The notes under the pieces are model-generated. The model was given only the letters and a program-made list of their open reading frames with translations, was not told where the DNA came from and searched no databases. Below are positions 1 to 7,131 of a stretch of 64,000 bases of DNA, in pieces. The stretch's first letter is position 1; every line of letters begins with the position of its first letter. This DNA comes from Oscillospiraceae bacterium (GTDB lineage Bacteria > Bacillota > Clostridia > Oscillospirales > Oscillospiraceae): the NCBI GenBank assembly GCA_916988195.3, contig CAKASQ030000004.1, positions 1-64,000 on the forward strand, given 5' to 3'. Made by a program: the position numbers and the translations under genes.

Positions 1-74
1 GCGATCAGATCTTCATGCGCCTGGCAAGAGCCGTCGCTGCATCTTGTGCCCAGCTGCATTAAGCCGATAAGCAC
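1..74 (-). CDS. Possible 5' end of an unknown gene, cut by the window edge
   Basis: An open minus-strand frame begins at a GTG (74), or at an in-frame ATG at 59, and runs off the window. The visible residues are MQLGTRCSDGSC followed by QAHEDLI. I see no good ribosome site and do not recognise the protein. It lies downstream of the SLH peptidase in the same direction, so it may be the next ICE gene, but the evidence is thin. Confidence 0.25.
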   Translation of the reverse strand, partial: MLIGLMQLGTRCSDGSCQAHEDLI

Positions 75-154
75 ATTGAAAAATATCTACCTGGCGTATC
101 AGACTTCTTTGTGTGCGTATGCCGTTTTTTAATCTGAAAACCGTACCAGAACAG

Positions 155-181
155 AAATACGTCTCACTATGAGACGTATTT
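155..181. repeat. ICE palindrome, copy 1
   Basis: Perfect 12-bp arms AAATACGTCTCA and TGAGACGTATTT surround a CTA centre. It belongs to a dispersed family found at gene borders throughout the ICE. Flanking A and T tracts would let it act as a terminator in either direction. Confidence 0.85.
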
Positions 182-217
182 CGTCAAAGTTCCACATTAT
201 ATATAATGTATAAGAGC

Positions 218-250
218 ATCCGGGCTGGTCTTCCTTGTGCCAGCCCGGAT
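218..250 (-). terminator. Strong hairpin downstream of the SLH peptidase gene
   Basis: The 11-bp arms ATCCGGGCTGG and CCAGCCCGGAT are perfectly complementary around an 11-nt loop. It lies about 30 bases after the stop at 283. No clear T-run follows on the minus strand, so termination is inferred from position and stem strength. Confidence 0.5.
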
Positions 251-257
251 TGCGTCG

Positions 258-284
258 AATTGCGTCTCACGGTGAGACGCATTT
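258..284. repeat. ICE palindrome, copy 2
   Basis: TGCGTCTCAC and GTGAGACGCA arms with a one-base centre, followed by ATTT. The TAA stop of the neighbouring minus-strand gene (283-285) sits at its edge, as at several other copies. Confidence 0.85.
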
Positions 285-1329
285 ATTGTACCAGCCATCC
301 GCTGGCTGCAAGCGTTTCAAAGTATGCGTAGGTCTGCGGTGCGGCGGTCTTGAGCTGGCGGAGCGTGTCCCCACCAACAAGCCAGTGATAAAAGAACTCT
401 GCAAAGTATTCCATGCTGTTGGATTTTCCGTGCGCGCGCATCGGCGCGTTGGCGGCCTCCAGCGCATAGAGCCGGTCATGCTCTTCCGGAAATCCCAGCA
501 TATCATCCAGAAAGTGTCCAAACTCATGTGTGACGGCGCTTGCTTCGGAGACATAGATTTTTTGATCTCCGCAGCACGTCGCACCGATGCAGTTCACGTT
601 CAGCTCCCGACTCAGCTCTGCCAGGTATTTCGTGTCAAGCAAGAGCGTCCAGCCCTCCGAACTGAACGCTTCGAGAATCGGCGCGGGGACACGGCGAAGC
701 TCCAGCAGATAGGCGTTCATATTGACGCCCATGCAATTCTGTAACGAAATCGGGATCGGCGGCTCGGTGACAGTAAGCGTCTGCGTCAAAAGCGCATAGA
801 GAAGCCGCGTAGCTTCTGCGCGGGTCACAAGCTCTAATGGCGATGCGCTTGCCGCGCATAGGCCAAGTTCCGCGCCGACGCGCAGAATGTTTTCATACGG
901 CATGAGTATCACGCCGTCGTAGAGTACAGAATCGTAAACAGGAATCGTCGCGGCGGCAAAGGCGGATTCATACAGTACCGCACGGCATACCTTGTCATTC
1001 GGCGTTTGCAGCGCGGTCACATTCAGCCAACCGGCGTGACAGGCTTGCTGGATACTTTTTATCGCCCATGTGCTGCCTGTCTCCGGTGTTCCGAACGCGC
1101 GGCATAGCATAGCCGCCCACTGGCTCGTGGTGATCTTCGCGTTTGGCTGGAACCGGTTGTTTCCCGTGCCGTTGACGATCTCGCTCTCCGCGAGGTATGT
1201 GACAGCGTCCGCACAGGCGGCGCGGGCGGACACATCAGAAAACTGCGGCTGAGAAGCAAACGCCGGTACTGTCAACAAAAAGGACAGCACCAGCGTCAAG
1301 CATAAGTATTTGATTTTTTTCAAGTTCAA
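283..1329 (-). CDS. Secreted SLH-domain zinc metallopeptidase
   Basis: A 348-residue protein with an N-terminal signal peptide (basic KK, then a hydrophobic stretch ending near AFA at about residue 25). SLH-type repeats follow at about residues 30-190, including FSDVSARAACADAVTYL and a second copy with RAEATRLLYALL, which would attach it to the cell wall. The C-terminal half has the zincin motif HEFGH (in VTHEFGHFLDD), with a downstream glutamate in SMEYFAEFF as possible third ligand. TTG at 1329 is preceded by GGAGG. It follows the cell-wall hydrolase gene and ends the visible ICE. A role in surface remodelling during mating is inferred; the substrate is unknown. Confidence 0.75.
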   Translation of the reverse strand: MNLKKIKYLCLTLVLSFLLTVPAFASQPQFSDVSARAACADAVTYLAESEIVNGTGNNRFQPNAKITTSQWAAMLCRAFGTPETGSTWAIKSIQQACHAGWLNVTALQTPNDKVCRAVLYESAFAAATIPVYDSVLYDGVILMPYENILRVGAELGLCAASASPLELVTRAEATRLLYALLTQTLTVTEPPIPISLQNCMGVNMNAYLLELRRVPAPILEAFSSEGWTLLLDTKYLAELSRELNVNCIGATCCGDQKIYVSEASAVTHEFGHFLDDMLGFPEEHDRLYALEAANAPMRAHGKSNSMEYFAEFFYHWLVGGDTLRQLKTAAPQTYAYFETLAASGWLVQ

Positions 1330-1345
1330 TATTCCTCCATATCAA

Positions 1346-4300
1346 TTAGTCTGTAAAGCAATCCGGTCTGGCAACAACTGTGAAGCCTGCCGAGCCGGTA
1401 ATAACTACGCCGTTCGCGCCGCCGCTGCAATGGACGATCAGAAGATTGCCGTCCGCGTCCTTGCCGCCGACAATGCCGACGTGGGAATCGTCCGGATAGA
1501 ACACCAGGTCGCCCGGCTGCGCATCGCTCCATGAGATATTCGTGCAATAGCTGTGCTGCGTTGCCGCACCGCCGCCGCGTCCGGGGTAGTAGCTGCCGTT
1601 CGTCGCGTTGTAGAACGTCCAGTCGACGAACCCCGAACAGTCTAATCCGAACGGTCGTATCGTTCCCGTGGAGCCGCTGCCTGCTGCTGTGACCTCCGTT
1701 GGAACGCCCCAGCGGTCGTCCCAGCCGAGAGTTAAAGATTTTCCGCCCCAAAAGTATGACACGCGCCCGACGAGCTGCACCGCCGTTTCTACGACGGCTT
1801 TGCGCTCCGGGTCAAGATCGTCGGGGAGATTTTCAAGAAGCTCGATTGCGTCCTCCTGCGAAATGTTCAAAGAGCCCATCGGCACGTTTAAGCTGCCGAG
1901 ATTTTCAAGCAGAATGTCCAGCGCATCGTTCTGGTATTTGGTAAAGCTGTATTCCAGCCGCATTTGCTCGGCGGTTTTGGCGGTAATCGTGATCGTCAAC
2001 GACGTTTCCGTGTGGCTGTCGTCCACATCGTCGTCCGGATCGCTGTCCGGAACGTCAACGTCCTGCGTTTCTGTCGTGATCTCGCACATATCCCAAAAGA
2101 CTTGATGCAGCAGCTCCACACGTTCTTCGTCGAGCGTGAACACATCCATTCCGTCCTCTGCGCCTGCCACTTTAGACGCGAAAACGGCTACGACCTCGCA
2201 CCAGTCTGGAGCTTGTCCAACGATCTGGATAGACACATAATCGCCGTTCTGCAATTCCTCCAGTTCCGCGTGATACTCGCCCTGGATTTCCGCGATGGCG
2301 GTTGCAAGCGGAACGGTATCTTCGCTTTCCTGTTCGTCCGCAAAGAGGATACCGAGCGGCGATGCCAGGAACGCGCCCGCGACAATGACGATAGAAAACA
2401 CAACAAAAAGCGCCGTGCCGCCGCCCAGCGCGATAAGCGCGTCTATCAGCTCCTTTGCTGCTTTCGCCGCCGCTTCGCCCAGCTTTTTTGCCGCCGCGAC
2501 GGCTGCTCTTGCTGCGCGGGAATTACTCTTTTTAAGCATCTTCCGTTGTGCATCCTGCGTCGCTGCTTTTCGCGCACGCTTTGTATCAATTTTTGATACA
2601 GACGTTTTTGATTGTGCTTTTGGAGCGCTGATCTGCTCCGTATTCTTTGTCCGAATGGAAACGCCGCGCCGGGATTTTTCTCTCGGTGCGGCGTTTGGTT
2701 TCGCTTTTTCGCGGATGGTGGGCAGCTGCTCCGTCGGTGGAGCTTGTATCGGTGCCTGTGGCTGAACGGACGGTGCGGGTAGTGACGGTTTGCCGCTGCC
2801 AGCCGTAACCGGCTGGCGCTTCGGCGTGGTTGCAGTTGCGACCGAAACAGGCAGCTGCGGCGAAATGGGGGCAGCCGGTTCGGATGGATAGATGGATTCG
2901 ATGGATGGGTTTTGAGAGAGCTGTGTTTGCTTTTCTGAAAAGACTTGCCGTGCCTGCGCCTGCGGTATGGACGGTAGATCATGCGTCGGTGCATCTGCCG
3001 TGTGTTCTCGGATAGGACGTTCTACGCCGCGGTTAGAAGGTTCAGCGGCACGCGGCGTCCATGTGCCGGTCTGCTTGATATGCCGAATGTTCGGTGCTTT
3101 CTCTGGCGTCGGCTCAACCGGCATCTCGCCGCGCAGTTCCGTAATTGTTGGCTTTTCACGGATGCGCGGCGGTTCATGCTCGGGAAGATCTTCCACAAGG
3201 CGAATTTCTGGTGGCTCTGTATGAATATCCTGCGCGGACGTTTTTTCTGCGCGGGCTTTCTTTGCCTGCCGTACATACGCACGCCGTCCTTGTTCCTGCG
3301 GCGCTGGCACGGAGGTACTTTGCGGCTTTTGTGCGTCCGGTCGTATGCGCACGTTCTCCGTGCGCAGGCGCGGCGATTTCTCGGTTGGCAGCACATCGGA
3401 TATAAGCGGACGCTCTGGCAGCGATTCCCAAACGGTCGTTTTCGTAGTATCTTTTGCCGCCTTTTGAACGTAAGCACGCCGCCCTTGCTCCTGCGGTGCT
3501 GGGGGCGGCATATGCCGTGGCGTTTTCGATTCGGGGTGCAATCGTATATCGTCTGCGCGGAAACGGGGTGTTTCCGAAACCTGCCGCGGCGCGTTTTCCA
3601 GTGTCGGCACGGCTGGGGCGGTAGGATATTCCCGCGGCACTTCTGGCGTGATCGGCGGTGTTACCGTTGCCTTTGCCGCTTGCTGGATGTATGTGCGCCG
3701 TCCTTGCTCCTGCGGTGCCGGGGTTGGCATATGCTGCGGCGATTCTGGCCCGGAGCGTAAGCGTATATCGTCTGCGTGGAAACGGGGCATTTCCGAAACC
3801 TGCCGCGGCGCGTTCTCTAGTGTTGGCGTAGTTGGTGTGGTAGGATATTCCTGCGGTAGTTCTGGCGTGACCGGTGGCGTTGTCGCTGTTTTTATCGTTT
3901 GCTGAATATACGCACGTCTTCCTTGTTCCTGCGGTGTGGGCGCTGGTATGTCCTGTGGCGCGCGTGTTTCCGCACGGGTACGAAAATCGTCTGTGCGTTG
4001 GCGCGGAGCTTGCAATTTTTGACGCGGCACGTTTTCAGATGTCGGCACAGCTGGGGCAGGACGCTCCGGCGGCGATTCTGGCGTAATCGGCGGTGTTGCC
4101 GCTGCCTTTGCTGCTTGCTGTATGTATGCACGTTGTCCTTGTTCCTGTGGCGTTGGTGCTGGTGTGCTGTGCGGTGCGGTGTCCGGTCTGGTTCGCACGT
4201 TTTCTGTGCGTTGCCGTGCTGGAGCCAATCTTTGGTGTGGCGGCGCAGGCTGCTCTGGTTGCACACGCTCCGTGGATTCTGTATAGTGCGTCCGATGTGA

Positions 4301-4525
4301 AAAACCGCGCGGGAGCTGGAAGGCTTCATGGACAATTTCACGAGAAGCCGCTTCTACCTGCTCCGTGGCGGTATGTTCTGCGCTGTCCGAGCGGTCGGGC
4401 TGCTTCGCGCTGTCGCTCAATTCTTTCACAAACTTCTGCACCATTTGCCGCTGTATGGTGGATGTGACTTGATGTTTTGGCTGCTTGTCCTTTGGACGGT
4501 CATTTCGCTCTCGAATGTCCGGAAT
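1346..4525 (-). CDS. Large conjugation-associated NlpC/P60 cell-wall hydrolase with Pro-rich repeats
   Basis: Probably the transfer-channel peptidoglycan hydrolase of the ICE. The N-terminal half is low-complexity, with about five degenerate copies of a 65-70 residue unit centred on PAPQEQGRRAYIQQ. An Ala/Lys-rich stretch and one membrane segment (GGGTALFVVFSIVIVAGAF) follow. The C-terminal NlpC/P60 domain shows the catalytic Cys in LDCSGFVDW, a His in DSHVGIVGG and a further His in IVHCSGG. Start: the only strong ribosome site, GGAGGTGA (4531-4538), lies 5 bases before an in-frame ATT at 4525. The nearest upstream ATG (4564) lies inside a repeat palindrome and has no such site. ATT is chosen, with ATG 4564 as the alternative. 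Confidence 0.75.
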   Translation of the reverse strand: MPDIRERNDRPKDKQPKHQVTSTIQRQMVQKFVKELSDSAKQPDRSDSAEHTATEQVEAASREIVHEAFQLPRGFSHRTHYTESTERVQPEQPAPPHQRLAPARQRTENVRTRPDTAPHSTPAPTPQEQGQRAYIQQAAKAAATPPITPESPPERPAPAVPTSENVPRQKLQAPRQRTDDFRTRAETRAPQDIPAPTPQEQGRRAYIQQTIKTATTPPVTPELPQEYPTTPTTPTLENAPRQVSEMPRFHADDIRLRSGPESPQHMPTPAPQEQGRRTYIQQAAKATVTPPITPEVPREYPTAPAVPTLENAPRQVSETPRFRADDIRLHPESKTPRHMPPPAPQEQGRRAYVQKAAKDTTKTTVWESLPERPLISDVLPTEKSPRLRTENVRIRPDAQKPQSTSVPAPQEQGRRAYVRQAKKARAEKTSAQDIHTEPPEIRLVEDLPEHEPPRIREKPTITELRGEMPVEPTPEKAPNIRHIKQTGTWTPRAAEPSNRGVERPIREHTADAPTHDLPSIPQAQARQVFSEKQTQLSQNPSIESIYPSEPAAPISPQLPVSVATATTPKRQPVTAGSGKPSLPAPSVQPQAPIQAPPTEQLPTIREKAKPNAAPREKSRRGVSIRTKNTEQISAPKAQSKTSVSKIDTKRARKAATQDAQRKMLKKSNSRAARAAVAAAKKLGEAAAKAAKELIDALIALGGGTALFVVFSIVIVAGAFLASPLGILFADEQESEDTVPLATAIAEIQGEYHAELEELQNGDYVSIQIVGQAPDWCEVVAVFASKVAGAEDGMDVFTLDEERVELLHQVFWDMCEITTETQDVDVPDSDPDDDVDDSHTETSLTITITAKTAEQMRLEYSFTKYQNDALDILLENLGSLNVPMGSLNISQEDAIELLENLPDDLDPERKAVVETAVQLVGRVSYFWGGKSLTLGWDDRWGVPTEVTAAGSGSTGTIRPFGLDCSGFVDWTFYNATNGSYYPGRGGGAATQHSYCTNISWSDAQPGDLVFYPDDSHVGIVGGKDADGNLLIVHCSGGANGVVITGSAGFTVVARPDCFTD

Positions 4526-4542
4526 GGGAATCACCTCCGATT

Positions 4543-4563
4543 TGCGTCTCACCGTGAGACGCA
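4543..4563. repeat. ICE palindrome, copy 3 (between divergent genes)
   Basis: TGCGTCTCAC and GTGAGACGCA arms around a single base, followed by six T on the plus strand. It lies directly upstream of the hydrolase ribosome site and about 10 bases before the -35 of the divergent gene. That position suits an operator better than a terminator. Confidence 0.85.
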
Positions 4564-4570
4564 TTTTTTG

Positions 4571-4598
4571 TTGAAATGTCTGAAACCTGTGGTAGAAT
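4571..4598 (+). promoter_or_regulatory. Predicted sigma-A promoter for the 4651 gene
   Basis: TTGAAA, a 16-base spacer and TAGAAT, about 50 bases before the start codon. The upstream palindrome nearly abuts the -35. Confidence 0.45.
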
Positions 4599-4650
4599 GA
4601 AATTACAGAAAACCAAAAAAACTGCATATTGTAACAGAGGGGGAACTACA

Positions 4651-5073
4651 ATGAAAAAATCCAACAACTTTTCTAACGTACCGAAAACCCTTACTCCGGA
4701 GGAAGACGCAGAGCGCAGCGCCCTGATTCGGAAACTTGACATATGCAAATATGAGTTTTTCAATTTCTCTTTGCCGCCGCTGCCGGGTACAAAGGATGAA
4801 ATTGATGTTGCGGTGCTGCATGGTCCCTCGGCATACCGCCGCAATAAATTTGATGCGCACATATGGGTCGGGCTGCTGAACGGAGAGTACCGGCGTTACC
4901 TCTACTCCATAGAATATTCCAAAAAGGAATACAACCCGGAGAATTATGTGGAAATGGCTTTGGAGATTTATCAAAGCGACGCTTTCCATGAAGCATTTGC
5001 AGATTATAAAGACTGGCTTCGCAGATGCAGTCTGGATCGCTTCAGTGCAAATCCTCAACGCGTCTCACCGTGA
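4651..5073 (+). CDS. Unknown small ICE protein
   Basis: A 140-residue soluble protein that I do not recognise. It starts at ATG 4651 behind the ribosome site AGAGGGGGA. The sequence is acidic and aromatic-rich, with motifs such as FFNFSLPPLPG, AHIWVGLLNGEYRRYLY and YKDWLRRC, and has no signal peptide or membrane segment. It is one of the few plus-strand ICE genes and is transcribed divergently from the cell-wall hydrolase. Its last codons and stop lie inside a repeat palindrome (copy 4), so that repeat has become coding sequence. A regulatory or anti-defence role is possible but not shown. Confidence 0.6.
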   Translation: MKKSNNFSNVPKTLTPEEDAERSALIRKLDICKYEFFNFSLPPLPGTKDEIDVAVLHGPSAYRRNKFDAHIWVGLLNGEYRRYLYSIEYSKKEYNPENYVEMALEIYQSDAFHEAFADYKDWLRRCSLDRFSANPQRVSP

Positions 5074-5078
5074 GACGC
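5060..5078. repeat. ICE palindrome, copy 4 (overlaps a stop codon)
   Basis: GCGTCTCAC and GTGAGACGC arms with a single central base. It supplies the last codons and the TGA of the preceding plus-strand gene and is followed by ATTTTG, so it could end that transcript. Confidence 0.85.
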
Positions 5079-5109
5079 ATTTTGTCGATATTTGTTTTCA
5101 AAAACTTCA

Positions 5110-5138
5110 TTGACATACTTTTACGCTGCGCATATAAT
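5110..5138 (+). promoter_or_regulatory. Consensus sigma-A promoter
   Basis: TTGACA (5110-5115), exactly 17 bases, then TATAAT (5133-5138), a full match to both boxes. Transcription should begin near 5145, at the head of a non-coding stretch that ends in a strong hairpin. Confidence 0.8.
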
Positions 5139-5144
5139 AATAGT

Positions 5145-5318
5145 ACAAGGTGGGCAACGGCGTGTGTCTGCCAGAGCGTTGAAATAAGGGAGTGTGCCGG
5201 TACGCATTGCCTTATGGAGCTTTCAGGAGGGGTTGTGCAGCGATACCTCAAACCGGCGTAGGCATTAGCTGAAAGAAAATGCTCCGAAAGGCTCCGCGTT
5301 TGCGGGGCCTTTCGTCGT
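5145..5318 (+). ncRNA. Candidate structured RNA or regulatory leader
   Basis: About 170 nt lie between a consensus promoter and a terminator-like hairpin with no convincing gene inside. Visible pairings are GGCAA plus GCGT (from 5153) with ACGC plus TTGCC (about 5201-5212), and CTTTCAG (about 5219-5226) with CTGAAAG (about 5269-5276). A 15-codon frame beginning MELSGGVVQ lies inside but has no ribosome site. Either a free small RNA or an attenuator leader for the PBECR4 gene that starts right after the hairpin would fit. I do not recognise a known class. Confidence 0.5.
5285..5314 (+). terminator. Terminator or attenuator hairpin
   Basis: CGAAAGGCTCCGC pairs with GCGGGGCCTTTCG (one G-T pair) around a GTTT loop. 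No long T-run follows, and the PBECR4 reading frame opens within about 25 bases, so it could act as an attenuator. Confidence 0.65.
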
Positions 5319-5339
5319 ATAGAAAGAGAGCTGAGAAAG

Positions 5340-6011
5340 ATCGATCTATTACAGAAGTGCGCACAGGGCTTTGAGCGCTTGACAAGCTGGCAATATCACA
5401 TGATTGCCGGGCGCAAGGGCAAGACCATCGAGTTTACGATCTCCTTTGACCGGGCAGATTTTCACCATCTTTCCGGTTTACATAAGTTAAAAGACAACAT
5501 CCGTATCCAGACTGGTCAGCGCGAAGCTGTTATGCTGGATATTCTTGCGGGCAAATTGACGCTGCCGCAGATTCAGAAGAGTGCATTTTACGGAGAGATG
5601 GAGCCGCGCCTGCGCCCACTTTCCATGCTGGAACAGTTTTTGGACAGTAACGACATCATCTTTCGGTACAACGCAAAGGCACGCGCCTTTTCTCTGATTC
5701 AGGCAGACTATTTGCTGCAAAACGATTTCGAGGGCAATCCGGTCTATCTGTTTCTTGCCAAGCGGAACAACGATGATACGCAGGTATGCCGCACGTTTTT
5801 CCCAAAATCCGGTACAGACTATGCCGAGGGGCAGCCGCGTTACACGCTGCTGCGCAAAGAAAAACGAAATCTTGAAAACGGGGATATTATCGTTCAGTAT
5901 GACCGGCTGACGCCAAAGCAGCCGAAAGATCAGGACGATATGCGCGAAGAATATGATCGTTCTGCTGTTTCCAATGGACGGCTGAACCCTTATATTGACC
6001 GATTAAAATAG
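5340..6011 (+). CDS. PBECR4-domain protein (barnase/EndoU/colicin-like nuclease family)
   Basis: About 223 residues. IDLLQKCAQGFERL, QYHMIAGRKGK and DRADFHHLSGLHKL match what I know of PBECR4, a nuclease-like domain common in polyvalent proteins of phages and conjugative elements, where it is thought to act in conflict with host or rival DNA or RNA. The conserved part begins before the first TTG (5379). The frame is open upstream with no ATG or GTG, and ATC 5340, CTG 5331 or ATA 5319 are possible starts, so the 5' end is uncertain. It follows a structured leader and converges on the methyltransferase gene with two palindromes between them. Family assignment is from memory of the motif. Confidence 0.65.
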   Translation: MDLLQKCAQGFERLTSWQYHMIAGRKGKTIEFTISFDRADFHHLSGLHKLKDNIRIQTGQREAVMLDILAGKLTLPQIQKSAFYGEMEPRLRPLSMLEQFLDSNDIIFRYNAKARAFSLIQADYLLQNDFEGNPVYLFLAKRNNDDTQVCRTFFPKSGTDYAEGQPRYTLLRKEKRNLENGDIIVQYDRLTPKQPKDQDDMREEYDRSAVSNGRLNPYIDRLK

Positions 6012-6016
6012 GAATT

Positions 6017-6036
6017 ACGTCTCACCGTGAGATTCA
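6017..6036. repeat. ICE palindrome, copy 5 (degenerate right arm)
   Basis: ACGTCTCACCGTGAGATTC: the left arm is intact and the right arm has decayed. It lies between two convergent genes, a natural site for a bidirectional terminator. Confidence 0.75.
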
Positions 6037-6050
6037 TTTCGTTTCCGGAA

Positions 6051-6074
6051 ATGCGTCTCACGGTGAGATTTATT
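6051..6074. repeat. ICE palindrome, copy 6 (overlaps the methyltransferase stop)
   Basis: ATGCGTCTCA and GGTGAGATTTAT arms with mismatches. The minus-strand TAA of the methyltransferase gene (6070-6072) lies in its right arm. With copy 5 it forms a tandem pair 34 bases apart. Confidence 0.75.
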
Positions 6075-7131
6075 TTTGCAATGCTTCAGCGATTCCCTCC
6101 ATGATATACTCGGCGCAGGGCAGCGCGACAGAATTTCCAAGCGCGGCATAGCGGCTGGAGCTTCGGATTTCCTTACCATCCGCGCCGTATTTCGTCCAGT
6201 CTGGCGGCAAACCCATCAGGCGCTCGCTTTCCGCTTCGGTCGGGTAACGGATGCAGCCGGCAATCGGATCATCCTCATAGTAATACGCAAATGCTGTCTG
6301 CTCGGACGCTAGAATAGTTGGAAAGCTATTTGTTCGTTTTCCAAAGCTCCGGATGAAGTGTTGTCGATTTCTGTTTGCGGCTGCTCCGCGCATTTTGAAT
6401 CCGTAAAAGGGCAGGATAACGGGTATCTGCCGCCCTGCTTCAAGAGAAGCGCCTCTATGATCTTCGGCGGCGGACAGCCCACTCGCGCTGCAAAGCCGAG
6501 AATCCGTGTGCATTGACCGGGTGTTAAATAATATCTCTGCGGCACGCTGTCCTGTAAAATCTGCCACAACAAAGATTCTTTCTCGGCGCGCGAGTTTGGG
6601 CTTCGACCAATACTGGGCGTCCAGGACACGCCATGCCAGATCACACCGTCGCCCTCGCACCATTCCGGCGTCTGCCCAGTGTCCAGAATCAGGCATTGAA
6701 ACCTCGGTGCCCGCAAAGGATTTGAGTACGGCAAGATAGTCGCGTTTATTGCCCGATAGCATAGCTCCAACGACGTTTTCCCAAACAGCGATAGCTGGAT
6801 ACAGCCCTCCACTGGCATCCCTCATTTCTTCAATTATTCGGATTGCCTGATAAAACAGGCTGGATTTTGCACCCGACAAGCCATCGCGCGGGCCTATGGA
6901 TGACAAATTCTGGCAAGGAGAGCCAAACGTAATGACATGGACGGCAGGTATTTTCCCGCCGTCCAGCTTTGTTATATCGCCCAGATGCACCATCTCCGGG
7001 AAATGGCGCTTTGTAATAGAGATTGCGTCCGGTATGATCTCACTCGCCCAGACCGGCGTGATGCCATGTCTGCTTGCCGCAAGCGGGAACACGCCGATCC
7101 CGTCAAACAGACTTCCGAGTGTGATCGTCAT
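6070..7131 (-). CDS. DNA (cytosine-5) methyltransferase, solitary
   Basis: A 353-residue C5-methyltransferase using S-adenosylmethionine. Motif I is GSLFDGIGVF (residues 6-15), the catalytic Cys73 lies in FGSPCQNLS, motif VI is WENV (117-120), motif VIII is RRERIFVV, and the C-terminal motifs are RLMGLPPDW and AALGNSVA. No restriction nuclease lies beside it, so protection of the ICE from host restriction or epigenetic control is more likely than a complete restriction system. ATG 7131 overlaps the virB4 stop by 4 bases (ATGA), showing translational coupling. The target sequence cannot be read from the protein. Confidence 0.93.
   Translation of the reverse strand: MTITLGSLFDGIGVFPLAASRHGITPVWASEIIPDAISITKRHFPEMVHLGDITKLDGGKIPAVHVITFGSPCQNLSSIGPRDGLSGAKSSLFYQAIRIIEEMRDASGGLYPAIAVWENVVGAMLSGNKRDYLAVLKSFAGTEVSMPDSGHWADAGMVRGRRCDLAWRVLDAQYWSKPKLARRERIFVVADFTGQRAAEILFNTRSMHTDSRLCSASGLSAAEDHRGASLEAGRQIPVILPFYGFKMRGAAANRNRQHFIRSFGKRTNSFPTILASEQTAFAYYYEDDPIAGCIRYPTEAESERLMGLPPDWTKYGADGKEIRSSSRYAALGNSVALPCAEYIMEGIAEALQK

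Noticed and set aside
6070-7131. Methyltransferase as half of a restriction-modification system
   Set aside because: No nuclease gene lies next to it; neighbours are transfer genes and a PBECR4 protein that is not a typical restriction enzyme.
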